64,000 nucleotides of DNA from Arthrobacter rhizophilus (GCF_026241105.1 NZ_JAPFFT010000003.1:62001-126000), one strand, 5' to 3'; shown: positions 27,139-36,248, counted from the first letter of the stretch. A program made the numbers and translations. Notes: generated from the sequence alone by a model not told the origin.

Positions 27139-27329
27139 AAGCAATCCCGGGGCGCGATTCAAGAGCGGATCTGACGAGCTGTCCACGCGAACGCCTGCCA
27201 GGATCGGACGCTGCCTAGCCCGACCAGTGGCCTTCCGTCAGAGCGGGATCAGGATAGCGGCCGAGCCATCCTCCGGCGACCATCGTGGAGCGATTCCTGT
27301 TGCACGGGATGACCCCTGGGAGGACACTC

Positions 27330-27401
27330 ATGAAGTACCCGGAAACACACCGGAAGGACGGACAGGACTACCTGGTCATGGAAAGAAGAACCAAGACATG
27401 A
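27330..27401 (+). CDS. Short leader ORF coupled to a membrane protein gene
   Basis: A 23-codon frame (MKYPETHRKDG then a polar tail) with a strong GGGAGGA site 6 bp upstream. Its TGA overlaps the ATG of the next gene, so it may act as a coupling leader. The peptide is strongly charged and shows no signal or known family. Confidence 0.45.
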   Translation: MKYPETHRKDGQDYLVMERRTKT

Positions 27402-27691
27402 GCACCCGGACAACGAAAGCGGAAACCCGTAACCTGATGCCCGGGATTGCCCAGTCGCTCATCTTCATCCTCGGAGCGGTCGTCTACGGGATCCTCGCGT
27501 TCACGGCCGCGAAGCCGGTGTTGTGGGTCCTGTACGCCGTGATCGCCGGATGCGCCCTCACCCTGGCTTACGGTGTCTTGGATTACCGCGCCAAAGGAAC
27601 CCCCAAACCCCGATGGATCACCCCGATGGGATCCTTCACCCTGATCGCCGCTATCGTCTTCGGTTCCCTTCACAACACACTGATCCGCTAG
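27398..27691 (+). CDS. Small membrane protein, unknown
   Basis: A 97-residue protein with three predicted membrane helices: GIAQSLIFILGAVVYGILAF, VLWVLYAVIAGCALTLAYGV and MGSFTLIAAIVFGSLHN. A basic linker RAKGTPKPRW lies between helices 2 and 3. No family is recognised. The ATG overlaps the stop of a 23-codon ORF that has a strong ribosome-binding site. The gene is 260 bp after the second LCP gene and could still belong to the Mg2+ operon. A longer frame beginning at 26996 runs antiparallel-like in composition through the LCP tail and is rejected. Confidence 0.65.
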   Translation: MSTRTTKAETRNLMPGIAQSLIFILGAVVYGILAFTAAKPVLWVLYAVIAGCALTLAYGVLDYRAKGTPKPRWITPMGSFTLIAAIVFGSLHNTLIR

Positions 27692-27817
27692 CCGGCGGTT
27701 TGTTGGTTCTTTTTGTGGGCGAGCCCCTAGTGCTATCTCTTCTCGTTCGGTGGACAGCGGGGGCTGAAAAGGCCGGACGAGACCGAGCGATGACGTTTTA
27801 TTCAAGGTGCACCACGC

Positions 27818-28459
27818 TCAGGGCCGCGAGGCACTTCGCCGATGCGCGCGCAGAGCCTGAAAGATTTCGAGCAGCAACCGGACCGCGTGATATCCCACCA
27901 CGACGGCGATGATCGCCGCGACAACAGGATCAAGCCAGTAAAGGCCGCTCGTCACGTAGATGACGGCACCGGCCACGGCAACCCCGGCCGCTGCCGCGGC
28001 ATCGCCGGCGGTATCAAGAAGGACCGCGCGCATGTTCAGATCACCGCCGGCCTTGTTGTCGCCGTCACCGCCGAGGATGAGGGCACCCGCGAACATCACA
28101 ACGGCGGCGATCCCGCTGACAATGAGCACCGGCAGCCCGTGGACCTCACTGGTACCGGTGAGGAGGCGTCCGGCTGCGCCCACCAAAATCGCGACGCTCA
28201 AGACGAGCAGCCAGCCGGCGTTCACCCCTGCCGCCCAGGTGGTGGCCATCGGATATCCCTGGGGACGCTTTGGGGTCGGCGGCAGCTTTGATACCCGCAC
28301 GGCCAACAACGACACCCCGATGGCAGCAGCATCGGCCAGGTAGTCCGCGCCCTCAGCGAGCACGCCCAGCGAGTTCGCCGAGATTCCCACGACAACCAAC
28401 CCGGCCACCAGCACCAGGTTCAAAATCAGGACGACGCTCAGCCGACGGACACGAGTCAC
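27818..28459 (-). CDS. Cation diffusion facilitator (CDF) family transporter, short form
   Basis: Membrane transporter of 213 residues with six hydrophobic segments. Helix 2 has AEGADYLADAAAIGVSLLA and helix 5 has VLLDTAGDAAAAAGV, each with the metal-site aspartates of CDF proteins (normally HxxxD/DxxxD pairs). CDF proteins export Zn2+, Co2+ or related ions in exchange for protons. The usual cytoplasmic C-terminal metal-sensing domain of about 80 residues is missing; the protein ends right after helix 6 with a basic tail. The gene converges with the Mg2+ region and follows the paa operon by 27 bp. Confidence 0.8.
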   Translation of the reverse strand: MTRVRRLSVVLILNLVLVAGLVVVGISANSLGVLAEGADYLADAAAIGVSLLAVRVSKLPPTPKRPQGYPMATTWAAGVNAGWLLVLSVAILVGAAGRLLTGTSEVHGLPVLIVSGIAAVVMFAGALILGGDGDNKAGGDLNMRAVLLDTAGDAAAAAGVAVAGAVIYVTSGLYWLDPVVAAIIAVVVGYHAVRLLLEIFQALRAHRRSASRP

Positions 28460-28486
28460 CCCTTCAGGGTAACCATCCCGGACGCA

Positions 28487-29266
28487 CTACCCCTTGAAGA
28501 CCGGCGCCCGCTTCTCCTGGAACGCCCGGAAGCCTTCGGCGTAGTCCTCGGTCTTGCACAGGCGTGCCTGCTCGTCGTTCTCTTCGGACATGGCTGCCCA
28601 CAGGCCAAGGCGCTGATCGCGGATGTGGGCCACCAGCTCCTTGCTGGCCGTGAACGCACCTGTGGCACCCGCCGCCACCCGTTCCACGATGATCCGTGTG
28701 GCCTCCAGCAAGGCGTCATCAGGCATGACCCGGCTGAACATGCCCTGCGCCACGGCCTCGGCACCGCCGATCAGATCCGCGGTGTAGATGAGGTCCAGTG
28801 TCCGGTGCATGCCCAGGCGTTCCGTGAAGTACCAGTGCCCGCCCGAGTCCAACGTGGCACCCAACTTGGCGAACGGCGAACCGAACTTGGCATTCTCCGC
28901 CACATAAACCACGTCCGTGGCCAGCAACAGACCGAGCCCGACGCCCAGGCACGCTCCATGCGCAGCCGCGAAGGTCGGGGCAGGGAAGGCTGCCATCTTC
29001 TTCAACAGGGGCTCCACAAGCCCACTGAGGTAGGCCTTGGCGTCGTCGCTCTCCGGCCTCACGCCCGCAATGTCCCGTCCGGCGCAAAAGGCGCGGCCCT
29101 CTCCGCGGAGGAGCAGCGCCCGCACCATGCCGCGAGAGGCGGCGGCAGCGGCGTCGTCGTACGCTGTATCCAGTTCCGCGAGCGCTGCCTCGTCAAGCGA
29201 ATTCAGCTTTTCCGGGGCGTTGAGGACAATTTCGGCGATGCCGTTGGCGATGGAGAGCTCGATCAT
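28487..29266 (-). CDS. paaG: Enoyl-CoA hydratase/isomerase, probable ring-1,2-epoxyphenylacetyl-CoA isomerase
   Basis: Crotonase-fold enzyme of 259 residues. The oxyanion-hole segments are GEGRAFCAGRDI and AAHGACLGVGLGL, and the later catalytic region reads KLGATLDSGGHW, with an Asp in place of the hydratase Glu, as in PaaG. In the aerobic phenylacetate pathway PaaG converts the epoxide to the oxepin ring. It is the sixth gene of the paaABCDE operon, 11 bp after paaE, with which it was probably co-acquired. PaaF (hydratase of a later step) is the main alternative. Confidence 0.78.
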   Translation of the reverse strand: MIELSIANGIAEIVLNAPEKLNSLDEAALAELDTAYDDAAAAASRGMVRALLLRGEGRAFCAGRDIAGVRPESDDAKAYLSGLVEPLLKKMAAFPAPTFAAAHGACLGVGLGLLLATDVVYVAENAKFGSPFAKLGATLDSGGHWYFTERLGMHRTLDLIYTADLIGGAEAVAQGMFSRVMPDDALLEATRIIVERVAAGATGAFTASKELVAHIRDQRLGLWAAMSEENDEQARLCKTEDYAEGFRAFQEKRAPVFKG

Positions 29267-29277
29267 TCGTTTATTCC

Positions 29278-30513
29278 TTAGACGTCGAAATCGACCGTGA
29301 CGGATTCACTGGTGGGGTGGGCCTGGCACGTGAGCACGTAGCCCTTGTCCAACTCATCCTGCTCCAAGGCGTAGTTCTCGTCCATGCTGACCGTCCCAGT
29401 CACCAGTTTGGCGCGGCAGGTGCCGCACACGCCACCGGCGCACGCGAACGGAACGTCCGGGCGGACGCGCAAAGCCGCGTTGAGGATGGATTCCCGGGCG
29501 TGGGTGGGGCTGGCGACATCGCCGGTCAACCCATCCAGCTTGAAGGTGATCTTGAACGTGTCCTGCGACTCGTCCTCCACAACCGGCCGGCCGGCGTTGC
29601 CCTCGGGGCGGTCCGGGCGGCCGGTGGTGAACAGCTCGAAGCGCACGTGCTCGGGCTCAACGCCACGGGCAGCCAGGGTATCGCGGCACAGCTGGACCAG
29701 CTCGAACGGCCCGCACAGGAACCATTCGTCCACATCCTCCGCATGGATGGCGGTGCCCAGCAGTTGTTGCAGCTTCTCGGCGTCGATACGTCCCGTCATG
29801 AGCGGCGCAATGCGCTGCTCGCGCGACAACACATGGTGCAGCGCCAGGCGCGACGGGTACTTGTCCTTCAAGTCCGCCAGTTCCTCGAGGAACATGACGT
29901 CCATGGCGGCCTTGTTGGCGTAGATCAGGTCGAAGCGCGTGTCCGGGTTCGCGGCCATCAGGGTGCGGGCGATCGCGATCACCGGGGTGATACCGGAACC
30001 GGCGGCAATGGCCACGAAGGAACCAGCGTCGCCAAACTCACCTGCCATGTTCTGCGGATTGTTCATGGAGTTCATGACATTCTGCTGGACAGTCCTGCCG
30101 TCCTTGCCATGTTTGGAAATGAAAGCGCCCATGGGGCTCATGACGTCCAGCGTGTCGCCGGCCTTGAGTTCGGCATTCGCCCACGTGGAGAAGATGCCGC
30201 CCAGGTCCTTCTTGATGGCCACGCGGATCTCGCTGCTGCCGTCCGCGAAGCTGCGTGGCTCGGCGCAGATGGAGTAGCTGCGGCGGACCTCGTGCGGCTC
30301 CCCACTTTCATCCGGAAGCGTGGTCCGCAGCGCCACGTACTGGCCGGGAAGATAGTCATACTGGCCGGCGAGCTCGGCCGGAACAGCGAACGTGACCTCA
30401 ATGGCGTCTTCAGTCAGGCGGCGGACTTCCGAAACGCTGAGGGAATGAAAAGACGCACGACGGCGGCCGGTGGCCTGTGCCTGTTCGGCTGCGGTCTGGC
30501 GGACAACGGGCAT
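29278..30513 (-). CDS. paaE: Phenylacetyl-CoA epoxidase reductase subunit PaaE
   Basis: Reductase of 411 residues that passes electrons from NADPH to the di-iron epoxygenase PaaAC. The N-terminal FAD domain has RRSYSICAEP, the NAD domain has AIAAGSGITPVIAIART and GPFELVQLCRDTL, and the C-terminal plant-type [2Fe-2S] domain has CAGGVCGTCRAKL plus a fourth Cys in VLTCQAHP. Start ATG 30513 was chosen for the AAGGA 7 bp upstream; a frame from 30600 overlaps paaD. It is 10 bp from paaD and 11 bp from paaG. Confidence 0.95.
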   Translation of the reverse strand: MPVVRQTAAEQAQATGRRRASFHSLSVSEVRRLTEDAIEVTFAVPAELAGQYDYLPGQYVALRTTLPDESGEPHEVRRSYSICAEPRSFADGSSEIRVAIKKDLGGIFSTWANAELKAGDTLDVMSPMGAFISKHGKDGRTVQQNVMNSMNNPQNMAGEFGDAGSFVAIAAGSGITPVIAIARTLMAANPDTRFDLIYANKAAMDVMFLEELADLKDKYPSRLALHHVLSREQRIAPLMTGRIDAEKLQQLLGTAIHAEDVDEWFLCGPFELVQLCRDTLAARGVEPEHVRFELFTTGRPDRPEGNAGRPVVEDESQDTFKITFKLDGLTGDVASPTHARESILNAALRVRPDVPFACAGGVCGTCRAKLVTGTVSMDENYALEQDELDKGYVLTCQAHPTSESVTVDFDV

Positions 30514-30523
30514 GTCAGATTCC

Positions 30524-31075
30524 TTACAGGACTTTGAAGTAGTCGAACGGTTCCCTGCAGTCCTGGCAGACAAAAAGCGCCTTGCAGGACGTGGAACCAA
30601 AGCGGGTGAGTTCCTTGGTATTCAGCGAAGAACACTGGGGGCATTTCACGGAGAGGTTGAGCCGCACAGGGCCCGAGTGGCCGCCGGCTGCTGCTTTGCC
30701 ACTTGGAGGAGCGATGCCATATTCCTGCAGCTTGGCCTTGCCGTGCTCTGTCATCCAGTCCGTGGTCCAGGCCGGGGCAAGGACCAGCTCGACGTAGACA
30801 CTGGGGTAGCCCTCTTTGTGGAAGACGGTCTTGAGGTCGTCGCGGATGGCGTCCATGGCGGGGCAACCCGAGTAGGTCGGCGTGATGGTGACCTGGACAG
30901 CGGGGACCAGCCCGCCGTCGTCGAACAATTGGACGTTACGGAGGATCCCCAGATCCTCAATGGTGAGGACCGGAATCTCCGGATCGCAGACCGTGGCTGC
31001 GATGCCCCAAGCCTTCTGTTCGGCGGTTTGCTTGGTCTTAGCGCTTGTTTCCTGAAGGAACATGTCCACCGTCAC
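30524..31075 (-). CDS. paaD: Phenylacetate degradation protein PaaD (Fe-S maturation)
   Basis: PaaD of 183 residues, a DUF59/MIP18-like protein needed for a functional phenylacetyl-CoA epoxidase, probably in iron-sulfur delivery. The N-terminal half shows VCDPEIPVLTIEDLGIL and TPTYSGCPAMDAI with the conserved Cys. The C-terminal zinc-ribbon-like part has CPQCSS and CQDC pairs. It overlaps paaC by 4 bp (ATGA). Length is typical. Confidence 0.95.
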   Translation of the reverse strand: MTVDMFLQETSAKTKQTAEQKAWGIAATVCDPEIPVLTIEDLGILRNVQLFDDGGLVPAVQVTITPTYSGCPAMDAIRDDLKTVFHKEGYPSVYVELVLAPAWTTDWMTEHGKAKLQEYGIAPPSGKAAAGGHSGPVRLNLSVKCPQCSSLNTKELTRFGSTSCKALFVCQDCREPFDYFKVL

Positions 31076-32010
31076 CAGCTTGCGCCGGGATGTTCGCGGG
31101 CAAGCACCTGCATCTCGGCGAGCAGGTAACCCAAGTGCTCGGAATGCTTGCCCTGGCGGCCGCCACCCAAGGATTGCGGGATGGCTCCGAGCTTGAGGTC
31201 CTCTTCGAGGCCGGCTTCGCTCAGGATTTCGCCCGTGAGCTGGTCGAAGTCCGCGCGGAGGCTGGAGGGCTGCACGCCTGCTCCGCTTTCCGCGAGGCGG
31301 GCCGTGAGCTCATCGTCTTCGAAGAGTTCTTCGACGTACGGCCAGACGAGCTTGAAGGCCTGGACAATACGACGGCGGGACTCTTCCGTTCCGCCGGCGA
31401 GCCGCAGCACCCACTGGGCGCTGTGGTCACGGTGGTAGTCGACCTCTTTGAGGGCCTTCGCAGCGATGGCCGCAATAGTGGCATCCGTGGAGCCGGTGAG
31501 CCGCTTGTAGAGCTCGAACTGGTAGTAGCTCACAATGAACTGCCGGGCGATGGTGACGGCGAAGTCACCGTTCGGCTGCTCGAACAGGTGAGCGGAACGG
31601 AACTCGTGCTCCCGGCGGAAGTAGGCGAGATCGTCCTCGGACTTGTCCCACGCCGCACCGGCGTAGGTCAGGAAGGAACGTGCGTGGCCCAACTGGTCGA
31701 GTGCGATGTTGCCGAGGGCGACGTCTTCCTCGAGCTCCGGCGCGCGGGAGATCCAATGGCCCAGGCGCTGGGCCAGGATCAAACCGTCGTCGCCGATGCG
31801 CAAAGCGTATTCCGCGACGTCTTTTGTGGGCTTGGTGGTGCCGCGGCGGATTTCGAGGGCGATATCTTCCGGGCGCAGGGCGTTCCCCGGAGTGATGCGG
31901 GTGGCGCTGGCGGAACCGTCTCCAGAAGCACCCGCTCCCCGGACGCCGACGGAGATGTCGCCGTGGCCTTCGATGGCGAAGTCCGTGTTGTTTTGTTCGG
32001 GCGTGCTCAC
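31072..32010 (-). CDS. paaC: Phenylacetyl-CoA epoxidase structural subunit PaaC
   Basis: PaaC of 312 residues, the ferritin-like, metal-free partner of PaaA in the epoxidase core. Recognised from LRIGDDGLILAQRLGHWISRAPELEED and from KALKEVDYHRDHSAQWVLRL. The first 50 residues are a Gly/Ser-rich extension not seen in the enterobacterial protein; an internal start is possible but the ATG at 32010 gives the 4-bp overlap with paaB. It also overlaps paaD by 4 bp. Confidence 0.95.
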   Translation of the reverse strand: MSTPEQNNTDFAIEGHGDISVGVRGAGASGDGSASATRITPGNALRPEDIALEIRRGTTKPTKDVAEYALRIGDDGLILAQRLGHWISRAPELEEDVALGNIALDQLGHARSFLTYAGAAWDKSEDDLAYFRREHEFRSAHLFEQPNGDFAVTIARQFIVSYYQFELYKRLTGSTDATIAAIAAKALKEVDYHRDHSAQWVLRLAGGTEESRRRIVQAFKLVWPYVEELFEDDELTARLAESGAGVQPSSLRADFDQLTGEILSEAGLEEDLKLGAIPQSLGGGRQGKHSEHLGYLLAEMQVLAREHPGASW

Positions 32011-32324
32011 AGGTGCTTCACGCCCTCGCTCTTGGTGTAATACGTCGCGTGGCGGTAGTCCTTGCCCTGCGGAGATTCGAAGAAGGAACCCTTGGAATCC
32101 GGGTCGCTCGAGGAAATGGCCTCGGCAGGAACCACCCAGATGGACACGCCCTCGTTGCGACGTGTGTACAGGTCACGGGCGTTGCGCAGCGCCATCGCCG
32201 CGTCAGGAGCGTGCAAGGAGCCTGCGTGGACGTGGGACAGGCCGCGGCTGGAGCGGACAAAAACTTCCCAGAGGGCCCAAGGGGTTTCGTGGGGCTGGGT
32301 GGACTGCGAGTCGTTGGGGATCAT
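32007..32324 (-). CDS. paaB: Phenylacetyl-CoA epoxidase subunit PaaB
   Basis: Small subunit of 105 residues that bridges the PaaA-PaaC heterodimers. [22 protein letters not shown] and [16 protein letters not shown] are diagnostic. ATG 32324 overlaps the paaA stop by 4 bp; a longer frame from 32384 lies inside paaA and is rejected. The coupling to both neighbours keeps the three structural subunits in step. Confidence 0.95.
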   Translation of the reverse strand: MIPNDSQSTQPHETPWALWEVFVRSSRGLSHVHAGSLHAPDAAMALRNARDLYTRRNEGVSIWVVPAEAISSSDPDSKGSFFESPQGKDYRHATYYTKSEGVKHL

Positions 32325-33316
32325 GCTGCGTGTTCCTTTTCTGCTTGCTTCCGCGCGTATTCGGCGGCGGCTTCGCGGACCCAAGCGCCGTCGTCGTGCG
32401 CTTCACGGCGGCGCTCAAGCCGCTGCGCGTTGCAGGGACCCTTGCCGGCCAGAACGTTTTTGAACTCGTTCCAGTCCAAGGGGCCGTGCTCCCACTTCTT
32501 GGTTTCCTCGTTGAAACGGATGTCCTTGTCCGGGAGCGTGAGGCCCAGGACCCTGACCTGCTCCACCATCATGCCGACGAACCGGCTGCGGAGCTCATCG
32601 TTGCTGAAACGCTTGATGTTCCACGCCATGGACTGCTTCGAGTTGGGCGAATCGTCGTCCGGCGGACCGAACATCATCAACGCGGGCGCATACCAGCGGT
32701 TGACGGCGTCCTGGGCCATCTCCTTCTGGGCAGGGGTGCCGTTGGACAGTTCAAGGAGGATCTCGAAACCCTGCCGTTGGTGGAACGACTCTTCCTTGCA
32801 GACACGTACCATTGCGCGTCCATAGGGGCCGTAAGAAGCGCGGCACAGGGGAACCTGGTTGCAGATCGCGGCACCGTCAACCAACCAACCGATCGCACCC
32901 ATGTCCGCCCAGGAAATCGCGGGGTAGTTGAAGATGGACGAGTACCGGGCTTTGCCGGCGATCAGGTCGCTGGTCATCTTGTCCCTGCTCTGGCCAAGCG
33001 TTTCCGCGGCCGAGTAGAGGTACAAGCCGTGGCCTGCCTCGTCCTGCACCTTCGCCATGAGGATGGCCTTGCGCTTGAGGCTCGGAGCCCTGGTGATCCA
33101 GTTGGCTTCCGGCTGCATGCCGATGATCTCCGAGTGCGCATGCTGCGAGATCTGGCGGAGCAGGGTCTTGCGGTAGGCCTCCGGCATCCAGTCGCGGGGT
33201 TCGATGCGCGAGTCCTCGGAGATGATGCGGTCAAAGTACGCCTGACCGGCCGCCTCCCGCTCTTGCTCTTCCGGGGACAGCTCAGCGGGCACAGACTGCA
33301 GATTCTGCGATGCCAT
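32321..33316 (-). CDS. paaA: Phenylacetyl-CoA epoxidase catalytic subunit PaaA
   Basis: Di-iron oxygenase subunit of 331 residues that epoxidises the ring of phenylacetyl-CoA. Iron ligands are in the two helices carrying [11 protein letters not shown] and [13 protein letters not shown] (ExxH motifs). [17 protein letters not shown] is another family hallmark. ATG 33316 has AGGAG 5 bp upstream; a frame from 33445 includes the operator and a GC-rich repeat and is rejected. It is the first gene of paaABCDEG and has a PaaR-type palindrome 17 bp upstream. Confidence 0.96.
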   Translation of the reverse strand: MASQNLQSVPAELSPEEQEREAAGQAYFDRIISEDSRIEPRDWMPEAYRKTLLRQISQHAHSEIIGMQPEANWITRAPSLKRKAILMAKVQDEAGHGLYLYSAAETLGQSRDKMTSDLIAGKARYSSIFNYPAISWADMGAIGWLVDGAAICNQVPLCRASYGPYGRAMVRVCKEESFHQRQGFEILLELSNGTPAQKEMAQDAVNRWYAPALMMFGPPDDDSPNSKQSMAWNIKRFSNDELRSRFVGMMVEQVRVLGLTLPDKDIRFNEETKKWEHGPLDWNEFKNVLAGKGPCNAQRLERRREAHDDGAWVREAAAEYARKQAEKEHAA

Positions 33317-33332
33317 GGTTGCTCCTAAATAT

Positions 33333-33354
33333 TTACCGACCGTTCGTTCAGAAT
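33333..33354. promoter_or_regulatory. Putative PaaR (TetR) operator upstream of paaA
   Basis: A 22-bp partial palindrome whose left half reads TTACCGACCG and whose right half has CGTTC. The same pattern is upstream of paaI, the tetR gene and paaZ. It lies 17 bp before the paaA ATG, where bound repressor would block transcription. Confidence 0.75.
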
Positions 33355-33390
33355 ATGCGGAAGGCGCGAGATGCGTCAAGCGTATGGGCC

Positions 33391-33428
33391 GGCGGGGCCC
33401 GGCGGGGCCCGGCGGGGCCCGGCGGGGC
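33391..33428. repeat. 10-bp GC-only tandem repeat
   Basis: The unit GGCGGGGCCC is repeated 3.8 times without change, followed by further G-rich sequence. It lies about 75 bp upstream of the paaA start. It may be a slippage-prone low-complexity tract; no function is evident. Confidence 0.9.
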
Positions 33429-33510
33429 GAGGGGGCCGGGCCCACGGCGCGGGGTGGGCCGCCGCTCGGGCCGGGTTGGGGGCTAACGAACCGGGCGCTG
33501 CGGATCGACG

Positions 33511-33606
33511 GGACGCTCGCTCATATATATGGGCAAAAGCCGGGACGCTCGCTCACATCAAGTGAGCGAGCGTCCGCAGGAAACAACCTAAAGGTGAGCG
33601 AGCGTC
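33511..33606. repeat. Dispersed intergenic repeat, locus A
   Basis: Four copies of the 13-mer GTGAGCGAGCGTC or its complement: two inverted copies facing two direct ones. The two direct copies begin at 33562 and 33594, 32 bp apart, with spacer CGCAGGAAACAACCTAAAG. The inner pair forms a hairpin GACGCTCGCTCAC-ATCAA-GTGAGCGAGCGTC. A TATATAT run lies between the left copies. Related elements occur at 45221, 61266 and in part at 60709. Confidence 0.9.
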
Positions 33607-33685
33607 CGGGGGCGGCGAGCGCCATTCAAAAGTGAGATCTCGGCGTTTTCACGCGCCCAAGGGGTTGAGATCTCCCGCCTGGGGG

Positions 33686-34072
33686 TCAAGCCATCGCCGG
33701 GGCCAAAACAGGTCGCGGCGCCAGTTGCTTCCGCGCCCAGCGGGCCAGCTTCTTGCCCTTGCCTTTCCACCAGTTGTCCTCATCCTTGTCGTGGTGCCAG
33801 CGGAAGATAATCATCACCATCACAAGGACTCCCATGGCCACGTCCATCCAAGACCAGAGGACAGCCTTGGCCAGCACGCTCACGCCCATGACGAGAATCG
33901 ACGGCACTGCCAGGGTCCTGAAGATGGTGCTGGCCACGTAGCGACGATGCGATCGGGGTACGGACAGGGCACGAACCATGTCGAAGCACAGGCATACCAC
34001 CACCATTGCCTGGCCCAGGTCCATCAGGATCAGCCCGGGCAGCGACCCCGCGAACATGGCAGCGGATTCCAT
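33686..34072 (-). CDS. Small membrane protein, unknown
   Basis: A 128-residue protein with three membrane segments (LPGLILMDLGQAMVVVCLCF, TLAVPSILVMGVSVLAKAVLW and MDVAMGVLVMVMIIF), ending in a basic Trp/Lys-rich tail (WWKGKGKKLARWARK). No family is recognised. ATG 34072 was chosen because GCGGGA lies just upstream and the longer frame to 34198 starts with a Cys/Ser-rich unlikely leader. It lies between the paa promoter region and a histidine kinase gene on the same strand. Confidence 0.65.
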   Translation of the reverse strand: MESAAMFAGSLPGLILMDLGQAMVVVCLCFDMVRALSVPRSHRRYVASTIFRTLAVPSILVMGVSVLAKAVLWSWMDVAMGVLVMVMIIFRWHHDKDEDNWWKGKGKKLARWARKQLAPRPVLAPAMA

Positions 34073-34299
34073 TCCCGCGCTCAACGGACTGCCTCCGTCG
34101 CATTGTGACGCGGAAGGAAGACAACAGGATTGCAGGAAACACACATACGGAAAACCCCCAGAGACCAGGAACTGCGCTTGAGACCAACTGGGTTCCATTC
34201 AATCCGCTGCCTCTAGGGCCGGTCACGAGTAGTGGGTACTCTACTTTAACTAGTTGGCTACCTGCACGGAGAGCAACTACCCGGTCCGGAACAGGGTTG

Positions 34300-35997
34300 T
34301 TACAGTGCCGGCGCGTCTGTCCGTGAAGGCTCCTGGGGCGGACCAGCCGGCAGCGCCACCGTGAAGGTGCTTCCACCACCGGGCTTGCTGCTGCAAGTGA
34401 TGCTGCCTCCATGGCGTTCCACGATGGACTTGGTAATGGACAGTCCGAGGCCAACGCCTGGAATCGCCGCCTGACGGGCAGCGTTTGTCCGGAAGAACCG
34501 GGTGAAAATTCTGGTCGACTCGTCCATGGTCATGCCCATTCCCGTGTCCTGTACCTCAAGCTGGACCCAGCCGTCGTTCCGCTCTGCCCTTATCGTCACT
34601 AATCCGCCACCCGGCGAATACTTGATGGCGTTGGAAACCAAATTGTCCAAGGCCTGTCCCAGCCTCAAGGGGTCGGCATTCGCCCACAGGGGTGCCGGTA
34701 CGTCGGCGACAAGGCCCACGCGGGCAGCGTCGGCCTGCGCCCGTGCAGAAACCAAGCTGTTTTCCACCAGCCCAGCCAAATCAGTGCGCCGTGGATGCAC
34801 GCTCTGGACGGCGACGGCTGACAAAAGGAGGTCCTCAACCAGGGCACGGAGCCGTTCGGCATTGCGTTCCGCGACTTCCAATCCGATCCTCGTAGCTGGT
34901 TGGAGCTCTTGGGCGCCGCGGAGCACAAGATCGATGTTGCCCAGGATCGACGTCAGAGGCGAACCGAATTCGTGGGAAACGTTGGCAACCAATTCGTCCT
35001 TGGCCGCAAGGGCATCGACAACATCCGTCACGTCCCTGAAAACGATGACCGCACCGCCAAACCCGTCGTCGAGGTCGTTTTTCATGCCCCGGGCGGCGGA
35101 AGAGATGGCCCGTTGTTCGGTACCGGCGCCGAACCAAAGAAGATAGTCGGAAAATGTTTCCCCTTGAACGGCCCTTTGAATAGGGCCCTTTTCACGTGGA
35201 AGCGGCGTCCGCCGGTCCTGGCCGAAAACCAGCCGGTCTTGTTCCGCGGCCCCCGGCGAGCCTTCCGCCGGCATTGCCATCTCTAGGAATGCCTTTTGTT
35301 GGTTGTTGACCAGAAGGGTTTTGCCCTTCGAATCGACGGCGACAATTCCGACGTCGATCGTGTCCAAGATTGTCTTGAGCAGCGTTTCCCGCTCCCGGCT
35401 AGCGGCCAACAATTGCCGCAGGGCCTGATCCCGCTGGTTTACCCGCCGTTGTTGGAGGCGGGCATTGGAGCCGGCCAAGCGGACGGAGACTGCCACCACG
35501 AACATCATGAGCGGTAAAAGGACCACCGAGGAAAGGTCAGATGGGGTGGGATTTGGCAGGTGCGAAATAACTGGCGGGAGGGCAATGAAGAAAGGACCCA
35601 CAAAGCTGAGGATCATGCTCGTCCTAGAAAGCATGCCCGAGGCAGACAACCAGATCACGGGAAAGATAGCCAATGTGGCGAGGCCCGGTATCGAGTTGAA
35701 GGCGCCGTTTCGCGTGAAGCATAGGGCGACAAGATCCAAAATGGGGATCGTCAGGCTCAGACTCGGTGCCAAGCGCTCCCATGGGACCAGTAGGCAGCCC
35801 AGGAACAGGATCCCGTGAAGGGAAACCCCGGTTACGAATAACCAATTCTGGATTAGTCCTGGCCACAAAGTAGGGGCTGCGATCGCCAGGCCTGTGACGA
35901 TGAACGTCACCGGCAATTCACAGACAGCCAACCGGGCACGGGGTGTGAGTTTTCTGAAGAAACGGGCGGCCGCGCGGAAGAATGACTGCTCGCTCAA
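34300..35997 (-). CDS. Membrane sensor histidine kinase with PAS domain
   Basis: Histidine kinase of 565 residues. The N-terminal 190 residues hold about six hydrophobic segments, followed by a coiled coil (QQRRVNQRDQALRQLL), a PAS domain (TILDTIDVGIVAVDSKGKTL), HisKA with the phospho-His in NVSHEFGSPLTS, and HATPase with NLVSNAIKYSP, DTGMGM and GLGLSITKSIVERHGG. The TTG at 35997 has AAGGG 7 bp upstream; an earlier TTG at 36030 has none. It diverges from the OmpR-type regulator gene at 36249, its likely partner. Confidence 0.88.
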   Translation of the reverse strand: MSEQSFFRAAARFFRKLTPRARLAVCELPVTFIVTGLAIAAPTLWPGLIQNWLFVTGVSLHGILFLGCLLVPWERLAPSLSLTIPILDLVALCFTRNGAFNSIPGLATLAIFPVIWLSASGMLSRTSMILSFVGPFFIALPPVISHLPNPTPSDLSSVVLLPLMMFVVAVSVRLAGSNARLQQRRVNQRDQALRQLLAASRERETLLKTILDTIDVGIVAVDSKGKTLLVNNQQKAFLEMAMPAEGSPGAAEQDRLVFGQDRRTPLPREKGPIQRAVQGETFSDYLLWFGAGTEQRAISSAARGMKNDLDDGFGGAVIVFRDVTDVVDALAAKDELVANVSHEFGSPLTSILGNIDLVLRGAQELQPATRIGLEVAERNAERLRALVEDLLLSAVAVQSVHPRRTDLAGLVENSLVSARAQADAARVGLVADVPAPLWANADPLRLGQALDNLVSNAIKYSPGGGLVTIRAERNDGWVQLEVQDTGMGMTMDESTRIFTRFFRTNAARQAAIPGVGLGLSITKSIVERHGGSITCSSKPGGGSTFTVALPAGPPQEPSRTDAPAL

Positions 35998-36248
35998 GTC
36001 AAGACCCTTCGTTGGAGATTCGCGAACCAATTACTGCGTCGAGCGATTCCCGAAGGAGCGCCCGGAGTCATCTATTCCCCCAAGGAACAACAATACGACG
36101 GTCCCGAACGATCAACATGGAAGTTCGGAGCGCGCTTAATCCACATATTAGATGCCAGATGACCGCAATGCTTGTATCGTGAGTATTTGGGTGACATTTA
36201 CCGCGTTGCGCTGGGCTTTGCGGCGATGTGCACCCTCGAGGATGTCCA

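Noticed and set aside
29317..30537. 406-codon plus-strand open frame opposite paaE
   Set aside because: Antisense to a clear PaaE; no start site or motif of its own.
33511..33606. CRISPR array
   Set aside because: Repeat units are only 13 bp with similar, not unique, spacers; no cas genes; structure is that of an interspersed palindromic repeat.
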